A stretch of DNA of 64,000 bases from Trochalopteron elliotii (taxonomy: Eukaryota > Chordata > Aves > Passeriformes > Leiothrichidae). Shown piece by piece: positions 20,883 to 34,023 of the stretch. The first letter of the stretch is position 1. Every line of letters begins with the position of its first letter. The DNA is taken from the NCBI GenBank assembly GCA_024734555.1, contig JANPWX010000073.1, positions 3,812,843-3,876,842 on the forward strand, written 5' to 3'. The translations under genes and the position numbers were made by a program. A model generated the notes under the pieces. It was not told the origin of the DNA. It worked only from the letters and a program-made list of their open reading frames with translations, and searched no databases.

Positions 20883-23800
20883 GTAGGTGGAAAGCGAATG
20901 GCTTTCAGAGGGAAACAACCAGTGTTGCATCAAAGGTCACAATGAGCATGTATGATCAGGTCAGGCTGGTGCACCACTCCAAGCCCTCTTGTCCACCCCA
21001 GCACACCCATTCTGGTGTGAGCCATACACCAGCTCCTCAGACTGGAAGACATCTGGTTCATACTAAAGAGAGAACTTTTCCCATCAGTTGCTGCGTTTGT
21101 CACTGTTTTCCCTCTTCCTTCTGGTGAAACAAAATATATTATCCTCCACTTGTGCTCACATGTGATTAGAGGTTGTTTCATGAGAGATGGGTCAGAGCTC
21201 CTGGGTATTAAGAGATATTAAGGGAAAATTTCCAAAACAGTAATTTCACACTACAAAGTCATAGCTCTTCTCTTGAAGCGAAGGCCCCTACCCTTTTCTT
21301 GGTCTTAATCCACTGATGAGTTTTCAACAAAAGCATAAAAGCAACATAAGCATTATTGAAAGAGCTGACTTTGTGCCAGGTACACATTCCCACTCATAAC
21401 TGGTGTCCTGAAGTCACAACCATACTTATCTCTTCTCCCCTCCATTTTGACTGCATTTGAAAAGAGAAAATGGTCCTCTAGGTATGAATGTCACAAAATG
21501 CCAATATCCTTCACTCATCATTGCAACACAAGTGGCAGCACTGCTTTGACAACACATCTGTCTCGGCCTGCAGCTCACCTGGTATCGGCTGTTGTGCAAG
21601 TGCTTCCTGAAAACCCCACAGTGTTTTTCCTGTGAGGCCAGCAGGGGCTGGAATTGGGTCAGGTTCTGAATGCAGATCGCTGCTTTGGTGGGCAGGGTGT
21701 GAGCAGCTGTCAGAGCCAGCACCACTCCAATCCTCTCCCATTCTTTCCTGCACACCACTGACCTGTACTGCTGCAGCACCACGAGATCTCTGCGTAAAGG
21801 CTCCAGGCGGCTGAGCAAGAAGTAGGTAGGGAGGTTTTGGTTTCAGAGAGATTGTGCTTGACACCATTTGGGTTACAATGAGGTGGAAGCTAAAGCCCTG
21901 CTCGCTACCTGGAAGTTTCATCCAGCCATTCCCACCTGCATTGTTGGCATGCCTGGGACAGCCCTGGCTGCTCTCAAGACAGACCGTGCAAACATTGCAG
22001 ACAAAATGTGCTCCAAGCCCTAACTTGTTGCAACACTTCTGGGGTTATAACCTGAATCTGTAGATGTGCATTGTGAAAACTGGGCAGCAGAAGGGGTGAG
22101 AAATCAAACCTGCTGTGAGTGCCCAGGTGGCTCCTGTGTGCTTTAATTGCCTCTTCATCGTACTGTGCTACTCCTGGTGACCTTGACTTCAGCAAGAAGG
22201 CAGCCAGCTTAGATGAACCACAGACCAGCAGTGCTTAGCTGTCAAATTCCAGCTGGTGACTGTTGGCAGGATGAGAAAAATGACTTCTAATCCTCGGTGG
22301 TTCATATCTCACTTGCAATAGGCCCAAATTAGCTGTTTGCTTATGGGGCTGAGATCTGAATGGGCTACTGAAGCTGCTCTAACCCTAGAGAAAGGGCAAG
22401 GATTTGGGAGGGTCTGGTAAAACTACTAGTCTTGCAACAAACCTGGCATGTAACCATGCCCAAGTCACCTGGTTTTAGACCCCTTATCTTGCTTCCCTGC
22501 ATGCAGTGTAAGCACTCTTCAGACTTTTGGAGGCTGGTACTCTGAGGTCTGTAATAAGTTTGGCCACAATATATGCTCAGCAAAGTCCACAAGAAAGAAC
22601 TGGCTATCACCAACACTTGCCCCTTTCCTGCAGCCCTTCACACGCATGGATGCAAGGTCTCAGTTCACCTAGAAAATGCAGGACAGGGACATTAGCTCCA
22701 GCTCTGCCTGTTTCCCATGCCATGTGGATAAGACAGAGCTTCAGGCTCCAGGTTTGGGAACAAGTTACTCTCCTCAATGCTAAATTCATTTTAAAAGCAG
22801 CAGCATCTTTTTTTTTCTCACCTCCTCCCTCCCCACAAGAGCATGAAGTGCCTTTCAGGTAACAGGCCATACCCAAGGATTCCTCAAGATGTTAGCACAG
22901 GAAATCTTGGCTTAGAGAAAGCTGCTGTTGTTAGGACAACATGTATCACAAATGCTGCCATTGCTGCATACTCCCTGCCTGGTCTCAACCACTCTCCTTA
23001 TGCTTCACGGACTCTCTCCCACTTGACAGGCTGAAAATGAGGTCAAATGCTCTGGAAATGGTTTGTGCCACTCTTTTCTGTGTATGATAAAAAGGCCCAA
23101 ATGAAAGCATTTCTGAAGTAGCACTATATGAGCAAAGATACTAAGCTGAAGTGTTGTATTAAAGGTGCTGTTGATCAAACTGCTGCAGTTGACTGACTTT
23201 GCATGGACAAACCAGGCCAGAGAAGTCAGTGAGTCATTCATGTCTGCAAGGACAGAGATGCCCTTCTCTCACACACCTGAGTAGCAGATCTGGTTAATGA
23301 TAACACATGGCTTACATTTGCAAGGTGCACCCATCCCATAGCAGCTTTTCAGCAGCAAATAGCAAGGCTGCACATCTGGAGCTGTACTGCTGTCTGGCCA
23401 AGAAGGAGGCTGAATATAACCTGTCAGATCTGCGACTAGAGGGCACGACAGAATGGAAGGGAGAGAAACTAAGTCCTAACATCTGGGACACAGCAAAGGT
23501 GTGCTGTTAACAGACTGCAAAGAAAAGTTAAATCCATGTGATTAGAACCAGTACACAAAGCATCCAGATCTCTCAGTTACACATCTCACTGAAGACATGG
23601 CTGGTGGCAAATTTTTCTAGCAGCGGTGGGCCTTTCCTGCTTCAGATATGATTGCCACCTGCTGACCAGTTGTGCCTTCTTTGGGCACAAACAAGCCCCC
23701 ATTCTCCTCCCATTATCAGCAAGACTCCACTGCATTTAGTTTGTGCTATCTGATCAGATTGCAACCAGAGGTCATATAACTGTACAGACCATTAAGCACC

Positions 23801-24345
23801 AGTTCACTTGAGCAGAAGTAAATGGCTCCATTCTACTGAAGTACCATTACTCACACAGTTCACCTTAAGTTCTGGGATATCATCTCAGCAAAGCAATGAA
23901 GGCAATAAAAATGCAATCTGCCCAAGACATGGTTTTTACTGGGGAGATCTGGATGTGGAAAGTATTTCCAGATCCTTCCAGATCTGTGCTGCTTAATATG
24001 TAATGAAACATGTTGTAAGCAGCTAGATCTAAATGTTTGGGAGTGGAATATTTGGACACATGGTTTTGGTTTGTTGTACCCTGCCCCTACCTGCCAAATA
24101 CAGAGGGTAGGCTTTTAAATGACTTTTCATCCAAATGCATGTGGAAAAATAGCACTGCTGGAAACCTCTCACTGTAGCACAGTTCTGTTTGTGCTGGAAA
24201 ACCCAGCTATCACCACCCAATAAACCAGAGGAGTGATCTTGGAGGGATTCTTCTCAGCAAATGTCCAAAAATAGCAGATATTGCAAGAGGGTAGAAGGTC
24301 ATGTAACACCCATGCTACAACACTCCTCTGAGTCCTGCTCCTTAC
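20883..24345. other. Single-copy non-coding DNA
   Basis: Open frames here (for example minus 21426-21818 and 21511-21921) overlap each other and plus-strand frames, with no domain. No classified repeat. Confidence 0.4.
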
Positions 24346-24563
24346 CTATGACAAGCCAGCCACTCCTTTTCTTGCTGCTTGCTAGGCAGTTTCTTATTCA
24401 CATAGTCTTTCTTTAGCTGCTGTTTTGCTGAGTATCTCACACATTTTTTGAGGCCCAGTTTTCCAAAGAGCTGGGATAGCCACACTGGGCTGAAATCTGT
24501 GCATTTCCAAGTTTTATCTCTCATTTCAGTCACAGCCTCTGCCTCTGACTCAGACTGGTGTTT
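24346..24563 (-). other. Exon-like segment on the minus strand, 218 bp
   Basis: Reading the minus strand, a long pyrimidine tract (TTCTTGTTTCCTCCCTCTCT) runs to TATCAG ending at 24564, and the exon ends CATAG|GTAAGG at 24346, a strong donor. Frame 0 is open for 72 codons plus two bases. It begins KHQSESEAEAVTEMRDKTWK and is Lys/Gln-rich toward the end (KKLPSKQQEKEW). An alternative acceptor 10 bases upstream is also possible. The frame would stop at TAG if read through the donor. I do not recognise the peptide. It is the best exon candidate on this strand. Confidence 0.28.
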
Positions 24564-26295
24564 CTGATAGGATCTCAGAGAGGGAGGAAACAAGAATAAA
24601 TAGCATCACGCCCTCCTCACGTGGGTTGTGGTGCAGAGCTGAAACAAGATGAGGAAGAGCCTGGGCTGGAGAGGGAGGGGGCTCAGCTGAAACTAACCCG
24701 CATTTTGAGGATTTCACCACTCTAATGGGGCACTGAAGCAGGGGTATTACCAGCCTCTCCTTCTCTCATCCCAGGACCCAAAGTGGCTATTACTGGCTCC
24801 TAACTAGCAGAAGCATGAGCTGTCTGTCCCAGCCTCCCAGAGCTGGCGACAAAGCTGCTCTAAGAGACAATTAATGCTGCTGGGCAAGATGAGGGCAGGT
24901 TAGCATGGCAAAGGTCATGCACCCAGGACACCCAGTCCTGGCCCAGGGTGATCCTGTGTTTCCTCCTCTCCAGGGAGCTGCATTAAGGAGAAGTCAAGCA
25001 CAGGCCACTTTGAATGAGTAACGCTTTGAAACAGTAGTGGGAAGCTAAAGAGCTTTCCTGGCAAATAGGGATAGACAGCTTGAGGATTTTGACGATAAAC
25101 AACTGATCCTCTGACCTGATTCAAAACCTGGTCTGGTGAGATTCAATGGTGACTCAGCCTCAGAGTAGTGCTCTACATGCCAGGATACGCTGGCCTCAAT
25201 TTGGTTCTTTGGAGATGCCTGCATGATAAAGAGCTCCTTATATCTGGCACATATTGAGAGTTTCAGGAGGCCACTAGGCTGAAACTGAGTCAGACACTAT
25301 TACAATCAGTACCTTTCGGCCAGAAAGGCCTGATGATACCCCAGCCATGGATTCCTTGGTATCTCAACAGAGGCAAGATGGAATGAGAAGGGACACGCAG
25401 AGTTTTGTGAAGGTCCCCTTGGAAAGGCCCCGTATACATGTGGATATCTTCTAAACATTATCAAGTGCTTTTATTAGGTACCTTCAGTTTAGTTCCTTTG
25501 CTCCTCGGGTGCTGCAATATTAAATAAATCCTGCCTCACTTGTTGCACAGTTTCCAATCTCATTCTTTGCCTCCACTAAACAAGATACAGCTACAGGGGC
25601 AATAGTGTAACTAGCAAACCTCAGTACTGCACTTGGAATTTATTTTCTCAGATAGTAATAATAAGCCACACCAGCAAAAAGCCTCCTGCTGCTGCTTTTT
25701 CCTCTTATCACTACGTTTACAGTAAAGCTTGTGCTGGTTGCAGTTGGCTGGTGGGAGGAGAGGGAGAGAAAAGGTATTTTCCACACTCTTGATAGCTCTA
25801 TAATTTCCTAGTACAATATAAGGCTAGGTCATGTCATTGATCCCTGCAACACAGGACTTCCCAGGGTAGACAGGGGCAGGCTGCCCATTCGGGGTGAGGG
25901 ACAGAGCCTTGCAGAAGAAAGGAAAGCAAAAGTTCACACAGGACTGAATCCACACCAGGAGATCATTTTTCTCTTCTCAGCAGAGCTATTATGGTGTAGA
26001 TGAGCTCTAATATGAGGCAGGAACAGCTGTTTATAACAGTGTGTGTTCATTAACATCTCTTCAATTGGAAGGACAAAATAAGCTGTTGGAAGGAAAAAAA
26101 GACCAGCTACTTTCTCTAAGAATTCAAAGACTTCACAGTCAACATCTGAAGGTCACCACATAAGACCTCCAGGAAACAGACTCAGTGGTTGTGACAGTTC
26201 TAAAAATAGACAATAATTTTCAAATACCTAAACGTTTTCAAACCTTCTTATATTCCCTAATGAAACAAAACAAGAGAAAATCCCTTCTTTTTCAG
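24564..26295. other. Single-copy non-coding DNA
   Basis: No classified repeat. The 25960-26010 region has a good acceptor (TTTTTCTCTTCTCAG) but all frames after it close quickly. Confidence 0.4.
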
Positions 26296-26370
26296 ATGAC
26301 TGTTCTTTCTCTCAAAAGGGGAGTGAAACAAGGAGGGGGAAATGAAATACAGTACACTGGGAAACACTGA
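26296..26370 (+). other. Exon-like segment starting with ATG and ending in a stop
   Basis: The acceptor AAAATCCCTTCTTTTTCAG ends at 26295 and the next codon is ATG (26296-26298). The frame runs 24 codons (MTVLSLKRGVKQGGGNEIQY...) to TGA 26368-26370. The frame is also open upstream from 26185. It could be a terminal exon or chance; a minus-strand candidate follows immediately. Confidence 0.1.
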
Positions 26371-26378
26371 ATATTTAC

Positions 26379-26442
26379 CTGTTTTGTTACATCTTCTTTC
26401 TTTTGACATTTGTTGTCATGTAGGCCTCTTTCTGGTCTCTGC
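26379..26442 (-). other. Exon-like segment on the minus strand, 64 bp
   Basis: Minus strand: acceptor TTTTCCTGTGCATGAACTCAG, then one base and 21 open codons (QRPERGLHDNKCQKKEDVTK...), then the donor ACAG|GTAAAT. The donor is good and the acceptor moderate. The peptide is not recognised. Confidence 0.13.
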
Positions 26443-27243
26443 CTGAGTTCATGCACAGGAAAACTTGACTTTTGATTTGCAAGGCACAGCTGTAGTATAT
26501 TCTAATTTTCCCAAGGCCCAGCTGGGGAAAAAGAAAAGGAACAGTGTGTCACTTTACACCTTCACCTCATTCTCCTTGCCTTAGGCTTTTGCTATCTCAG
26601 CCTGTTGCACGTCACAGTTTGAATAACACTGCTTGGCAGCCCATTACAGCCATGGGCCAGGCACATATTCCCAAAGGGATTTTCCCTCTGCTCTTACGTG
26701 AGCATCTGGGTGCTTCTTGGTTTACATAACTCTGAGAAACATCTGGGGTTTAAAATTCCTAATACCTCAATTTGTTAAGGAAAATAAACACACTTGTAGG
26801 ATAAGGATGCCATTTGGAGCTTACACCACTTGTTGAGTCAGAGGGAGGAGGAAGAGAGGAGAGGCTGGGTTAATGTGTGCAATTGTATGTCCCAATTCTT
26901 TTGATAATGGTTCTGGGCAGCTGATTGTTCCTTCCTGAAGCACACAGAAAATGCCAGAAGACTGCTTTCTGCCAGCTGAACTGAGGGTCAGGCTCTCCAC
27001 ACCACTGAGTGCACAGGAGGGCACGTTTCAGGGAAGTATTTTTAGTGCAGGGGAGCTGACAGACCTGGAGAAGGAAGGCACCTCTCCAGAAGATAAATTG
27101 GGCAAGTGCAGAGCATCTGTCCACCCCACTCCTCTGCCAAAGCACTCCCAGCTGGAAGGAAGCCACTTCTTACAGAGGTGAGCAAGTTGCTCACCCACCT
27201 GCCCAGGCTCCCTGTTCCCCAACACCTTTCCACACTGCTGCAG
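26443..27243. other. Single-copy non-coding DNA
   Basis: GC-richer toward 27000-27240 with overlapping open frames on both strands and no domain. Confidence 0.35.
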
Positions 27244-27298
27244 AGCACCCTGCCAGTTTTTGAGCTACAGACACGTGCCTGGCAGGACCCCAGCCCAG
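27244..27298 (+). other. Exon-like segment, 55 bp
   Basis: The acceptor CACCTTTCCACACTGCTGCAG ends at 27243 with a long pyrimidine tract before it; the donor CCCAG|GTAAGC begins at 27299 and is strong. Frame 0 is open (STLPVFELQTRAWQDPSP). The local sequence is pyrimidine-rich, which makes false acceptors more likely. Confidence 0.15.
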
Positions 27299-30200
27299 GT
27301 AAGCAGGAGGTGCCCTTGCAGTCACAGGCAGGCCCCTCAGTGCCCCCAGCCAGCCCATGCAAGGCTCACACCAAAAACCCAGCTGAGGACCACTGACAGG
27401 CATCCACCCTACCCAGGAAGACTGTTGTTTTGGGTTTTTTAAACACACTTTCTATTGTTCAGGAGATTAAGGATGTAGTTGAGGCTTATGACATTTTTCT
27501 TCAGGGGATTTAATTATGGAGGAGGAAAAACAAATCTGTGTATTTATTAACTCTTCCAAGTCCAAAATAAGACATAAGAAAGGCCCCAGCAGAGGCTTAT
27601 TTAGCCATTGCCCAGGTTCTGACAGTGGTTGCTATCACATATCCAGGAACATGGTAAGACATAGGAAGATCCAGAGTGGATAACTTGTGGAAGGCACCCG
27701 GTCAGCCTCCAACACTGCTGTGTGCCAGTGGCAGTGTGCCAGGAAACAGATGATACCAAAAAATCTGAGTACTTTCATACAGGAAAGTTTTGCAATATTT
27801 TCCTTAGAGCTGCAATTCCTGGTATCAAGAAATTGCGTAGGTACTTTGATCAAAGGAAAACGGGATTTGAGCTGTCATGACTGCGTAAGAAATCCTGAAA
27901 ACAGAACTCTATTCACCAATGTATCCCATATTCAGGGGGCATTAAATTTTTTTCCTATTTATTTATTTATTTGCCTAATCATTTGATTTCTGAATTTTGA
28001 AGGCCTTTTCCTGGATGACTAAACACCTGAGATTAGTAGCAGTGTACACAAATATTTTTTCTTTGAACAAAGTTAAGCACTTTTCTTCAATTCAAGGTAC
28101 CATGTATCTCTTCACAGACAGCAAGCACATGGTTCTCCCATGATCTCCACTAAGCTCTCTGCCTAGCCCACAAAGAGTCTGGAAACACTCATATTTAAAA
28201 GCAGGTCACAATGAATAAAACCCAGCTTTGAGGCCACCTGCAGATGTATGTAAACTCAACTAGAAATACTGCTGACAAGGCTGTGCATTAGTTTTCTCTT
28301 TCATGACCACTGGTACACCTCAGCCAGCCAACTCGCTACTTAAAAACAAGATTAGGTATTTAATGCAAAATCTTTACAGAGAAGACTTCAATAAATCTGA
28401 TTTCTCATGCACCTTGAACTGTCTTATCTGCACTCAGTTCCAATTTCAGTAAGGGCCACTAACACTGTAAATCTTTTAATTAATACAAATGAATGTTCAG
28501 AAAGAACCAGTTGGCTACAGCAAAGTTTCCTTTGTGTCTGTCTTGCAAATCACGCTGACATGTAGTGTTTGATCTCCTCTGACCAGCTGGGTTGTGGTAC
28601 TTTGTCGTGTGAGGATACAAAAGGAGTTTTTGTTCTGAGGACTACATTTTTAAGATCATAGACTATGAAACTATGAGGCATGGACCCAGGTATTGTACAG
28701 GACATTAATACTGGTAATTACTTTTCTTCTCCAACAGCCTTAGATTCACCTGAGGAATTTTTTTAAAAGCAAGTGAGTAAATCACAACAATATGTTTAGG
28801 AGTGCTTTACAGTAACCTTTGATAGAGAGCATATGCTGAGGTACCAGCCAGGTCCACTGATACTCAGTTGAGAGGAACCACTTAAATTATTTCCCATTTT
28901 GCGATTTCTGAATGATACAGTTACTTCCTTGTCCACTCTTAGGTACCAGGATATCCCAGTTTTTAGATACCTGCATATAATCACGCATTTTTCTCAGGGT
29001 GGGATTTTCTTTATTTTAAAATGAATGTAGTTGAACAAGAACTGGTTGAAATGGCTTTGTTCTGTCTGTAGATTTTTAGACGAGTGCCTTTCTCTGCAAC
29101 TGAGCTGTTCAAAACCAAATAATCCCTGTAACTCAGTGATACAGATATGGAGTTGAACGAAGAATTTTTCCAATCTTAAAATCACCACATTCAGGATTCA
29201 TTAATGCCTGGGCTTTATATTGGCCTGTATTTAAATCTTAACTGTGACCTCTTCTGAAACATGGTCAAAGTAAATGAGATTACCCCCTCTGCCAAAAAGA
29301 TGTGACATAAAAATTGAATGTTACTTAGCTTAATTAATCTGAATAGCAAGCTTTCCCCTTTCTAATTACATTGCCCAACTCTGGCTTTTCAAACTGCTGT
29401 TTAGATAAACCAATTTGTGTGTATATGTGTGCAGTGTCAAGAACTATAAAAAGAATTAGAATTCTTCTTTCATTAAATTCCAGGAAGTAGCTTTTGGTGT
29501 TTTATTCTAGGAAGTCTTGTAAAACAACAATCTTGCAGTGAAGAAAAGGAAAGAACATGCCTTCAAATAAATGCAGTTTTAATGAGAAATTATTTTTGAA
29601 CATAAATATTAAAAAAATCTAATATATATTAAAAAATCTAATATAAAAAAGTGGTTTTTTAGTGTAAATGTGATACACAGACGAATTAAAGAACACCAAT
29701 TTTTAATTATCTGACACAACTGTAATTTATGCAACAGTATCCTCAGTTAATCATGTAGGAAGAGATCAGAAAGGAAGAGGTTAAACTTTTAATTGGTTGT
29801 TTACTGTTTCAGTTCCAGGCAGCATTTATGTATCTGCATAACACTGGGATGGCTTAGGAATAATAGTGGGTGTACTGACTGTAAATAAGCTGCAAACTAC
29901 AAGCCCAGGAACAAGTCATGTCTGATGTAATAAATCACAAGTCAGATGCTCTTGTGGTTTGTGACATCATGGGCACTCAAAGTGGTATTTATAAGCTCTA
30001 TCATGCACTGTCCAAGATTATTGCCAGTTCAGAAATTAAAATGTTTGGGATTATTTTCTTATAGCCTTTCTTAGATAGGGTGACCCATTTGCAGCAAATT
30101 TAAACCAATACAGAGGCAGGACTGCTTGGGACCACAGGTCAGGTGAGGCCAGGCACTTACATTCGAGGGAACCTAGTGGAGTTGAGTACACAGGAGTGGT

Positions 30201-30936
30201 GCTGCTGAGCTGACTATCACTGCTGCTCTTTCATAACCAGTTTTTCTTCCAGCCTCACTTAGGTGACCTAAAACACCAATACAGAAATATTTGAAGAGTG
30301 CAGAGAGGAAAACATGGAAGGTGGATGAGGATAAGATGATGACAAAGCAACAGAAAATGATCTGAAGAGACAGAAGGCTGGAAGAGTCATCGCTACAATG
30401 ATCTGTGATCAGGTAGTGCAGTTTTCAGATACCACAGCACTGCTTGTGGTGGCTCTTCAGGGGGAAGACAGTAACAATCAAATTCTTTGATAGAATACAG
30501 AGTTAAATGGTTTTTCCTGCACCTGCTTTGGTCGTAGCACCCTACACTGCTTCAACAAAACTCCAAAAGCAGGTGAAGCACCATTGTAATTCACGGAAAG
30601 GCTATGTCTTTCTTCCTGTGTGTTTGATACTACTGTATGATGGCAAAGCATTTTCTGCTTCTACTGGCAGCCTTATTCAGATCAGGATCAAAATATTTCC
30701 AGGACCAGTCCCCTCCACAGAGATTAGGGCAGCAATGGTGCATTAGCAGAGAAGGGCAGGCAGCTGCTGGCACAAAAGCTCTGCTGAGGCAGCTGTGGAA
30801 GATTGTCCTGTGTGTGCAAGGCTTCAGAGAACAAGAAACCACAAACATTTCTAATCTGATCAAAGAGAGACACTGCAAAATCCTCAGGCACAATCACTGA
30901 TTGATAAAACAGACAGCAGGAGAAGAGATTTATGAT
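27299..30936. other. AT-rich single-copy DNA, possible regulatory region
   Basis: No gene or CR1 copy recognised. A 20-bp unit is duplicated in tandem at 29608-29646 (ATTAAAAAAATCTAATATAT and a near copy). At 29953-29969 a RUNX-like TGTGGTTT lies one base from TGACATCA, an AP-1/CRE-like site. Confidence 0.4.
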
Positions 30937-30959
30937 AGAAAGAAAGAAAGAAAGAAAGA
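30937..30959 (+). repeat. (GAAA)n microsatellite
   Basis: About five to six tandem AGAA/GAAA units. Likely polymorphic in length. Confidence 0.9.
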
Positions 30960-33936
30960 GTAATAGTGAGCCTCAGAGGCTTATAACTATTTAATTCAAT
31001 CAGAAAAAGGTAACAGATGTTTAGTTAAAAGCAGCATTCCTGTTTAATTACTGCAATTATGCTGAAATATTTTGTTTGCACCAGATTGACTGCAAATTTG
31101 CTCTGTTCTCAAGGCATTTATATGGCTAAGCAGCACACAAGCTAAACAGGTCTGCTTCTCTGCATCTGTGGTGCCAGCCCCTCTCTGAGGTTTTAGGTCC
31201 TCTGAACAGACTCTCACAATGGCCAAACACATTGTTGTGGCTGGGAAATGGTTAGAAAGTCACATTTAAAAATCCTGTAGAGAAAGGAGGTGGCCTTCCT
31301 GATACTGTGTTGCATGAGGGTTTACCACAGAGACTGTTAGTGGCACTGCTATAACCAGGGTGATCTCGACTTATCAGCAAGGTCATCTTTGGGTACCTCC
31401 CTCCCTCCCCGTCTGCAACCTGGGGAAAATGGACATCCCCAGGCACAGATGTCTTCTTTGTTATCCTACTGGACTGGAAGACCAACCTATGCATATTTTG
31501 TTTGCCTGTGATTTTTGCAAGAAATGAGCCTGCCAGCTGACACTATTGTTGTTGGTCTGCAGAAGAGGAAGCCCATTTCTCTGGTACAAAGGCATCAGTA
31601 TTATTGCCAGCCAAAATTACAGGCGAAAGGACTAACTGCAAGTGCCAGAGAGCTAAAAGCCAGAATGCTTAAGTAAATCCTGTATGAAATGTGCATGATA
31701 CAATTTCCCTGTTCTTCCAGGATCAAGTGACTGATTGTAATTAGTTGAATTGTTGAGGTAAAACCCATCTACTAAAGGAACTTGTAAAGGATTTCCTTCA
31801 AGAGGCCTCTGAAATTTCCAAGTCATTTTAAGTTCACCAAACAAAACTGTAAAGCAGCAAAATAGTCTTGAACTGGAAGTGCCTCCTCTCTTTCTCTATT
31901 TCAGAAAGGTGGAGTGGTGCTCTCTTGACTTCAGTGATGGCTGCAGCTTTACCCTTCAAATGACCTCTGTATTTCAGTGGAAATAATGCTGGTGTAGAGC
32001 AGGAAGGAACTAGGAGTGACTTGTCACTGCTGTGATAAAGAATTGCTTCTGTGGGGAAGCTTATCAAAGAGGTCTGCCCTGCTCTTAGGCATGAACACAG
32101 TCCATCCTACTTTCCAATGAAGCTAAAAATTCTCAGTACCCAGCAGTAGTTAGTTCAGACTTGGCATTTCCTAAACACATTCATAGAGGTAGAACAGACT
32201 CTGCTATCTCAAGGGGTTGAAAGGGAAAGCAAATGCCTGGGACCTGCAAGGCTGGCAGGTCAGGAGCCTGGTTAACAGGCTCCAATCGAGCACTGATGGC
32301 TGCAGACAGTGACCAGAAGCAGCTCCCAGCTGGCAGGGCTTCAGCTTCCTGTGTGACACAAGTCAGTGGCACTGGGCCATGGACCAGCACACAAAGTACC
32401 CTCAGTACAGCAAACAGAGATGCTGGAGACTGTGTGGCCTAGCAAGGTCTGGGCTTTTCTCTGGGCTTTTAGACACAGCCTCCTGCTGCTGGGGCAGCAG
32501 TACTGTTCAGGATCTTTGGTTGTTGGGACCATGAGCAGAGGGCTGGGTGGGTATAAGGCTGTTTAGAGATTTTCACTGGGGCCAAGGTGGGTATATGGAG
32601 AAGAAAAACTGTGCTGCTGACTTGCTGATACTACTAATCTCATCCTCCACACTACTCCACCAGAGATTTAGAACCCTGAACATCAAGTGTAAACCCCCTA
32701 GAGACATCTGTCCTTCACATAACCCGCTAAGGTTTGTGTTTCAGCACTGGAACTGAGAGCAGCGGAGCTGCCCCTCTGGTCCAGCCTTTTGTGCCCTTCC
32801 TCTCTGTTACACATTCACATTACAGAGTTCCAGGCCTGAACATGAGACAGGAGACACCTTAAATTTGAAGTAGCTTTCTCATTCTTCTGAGGTCTAAAAT
32901 GCCACACCTAGAAATTTCTGAGACAGGAAGAGTTAGCATTTCAAATAAGCAACCTGATATCCAAAGCAGTTGTCTCTGACAGATTCCAAATCTTTAGAAC
33001 AGGGTTATGCCAGGACACAAGTGAAGAAAAAACACTTGGATTAATGAAAGAAGTGAGTAACAATAGATTTAATTAATCAATAACCACACAGACACCCTTT
33101 GGAGCCACTGCTAGCCAGCTGGAAAGTTTCTCTCTTGCTTAACAAAGTCAAACTCTAAGTGCCTTATTGCTCAATGGTGATTTTTTTTTTTTAAGCCTTA
33201 GGTTTGCATTTCATCTGGAATTACTGACCTTTCAAAAACATTGACCCTTTTGTGTGCACTTATGGTTTTTTCCTTCTGGTGAAAGGACAAGAGAAAATGT
33301 TCAGTGACATTGAACTGATAAACAAGGTGTAGATGTCTCAGGAGTATTTCTGTATGACTTCTCCCGAATAAACAATCCGTGCCCGAACACATTTTGAAAT
33401 GTGGACTGTGAGTTGATAGCTCCCGAGGATGTACCTGCTCCTTGTGTATGTGAACACATGCTGGAAAATGTTCAAAATTTTTTTTTGCTTTTCTCATGAT
33501 AAGAGGTTTTCCAAGCGCTAAACAGGCAGACAGCTTGAGACATAAAAACTGTCAACCTGAAGAGACAAGATGGCCATAAAAAGGAGAGCAAACAGTATTG
33601 AAGAGACCAGGCAAGGTAACACTGAGTAGGACCTATAACCTAGTACAGGAGTGGCTTATCTTAAAGCAGAAAAAGGCACTCCTTTTCTGGAATAACTACA
33701 ACTGCAGGTAGAGCCAGATATGTCAAGGAAAGGCACCACTAAAATGAAACATGAAGAACACTAATTTTAGCCTAGTGAGCAAATCAGCTCTTTTAAGATT
33801 GTCATTCCTGTGTGGATTTAATATAGCCTCTTCAAACCAAGCAAATCAAATACATACAGAAGGGTAGACTTCCCTTCTCATGTGACTTAGCCTACCACCC
33901 TCAGTGGGACACTCCAGTTCATCCCCACATAAGCAG
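30960..33936. other. Single-copy non-coding DNA
   Basis: No gene recognised. A good acceptor at 31904 (CTCTTTCTCTATTTCAG) opens 26 codons (KVEWCSLDFSDGCSFTLQMT...) to TAA with no donor. A 12-base T run lies at 33181-33192. Confidence 0.4.
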
Positions 33937-34023
33937 ATGAATCTGTTGTACAGAAATGGATTCACTCGGAGTGCAGTTTCCTTGCTCCTCTTCCTGGGAT
34001 CCCTCTTCATCACATACAGGTAA
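33937..34023 (+). other. 28-codon ATG frame encoding a hydrophobic segment, with overlapping splice donor
   Basis: ATG 33937 reads 28 codons to TAA 34021-34023. Residues about 11-26 (RSAVSLLLFLGSLFIT) form a plausible signal peptide or membrane anchor after a short charged N-terminus (MNLLYRNGFT). The last codons overlap a good donor (ATACAG|GTAAAG, exon end 34019), so the frame could be the first coding exon of a membrane protein. The base at -3 is C, which is weak Kozak context. No family is recognised. Confidence 0.13.
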
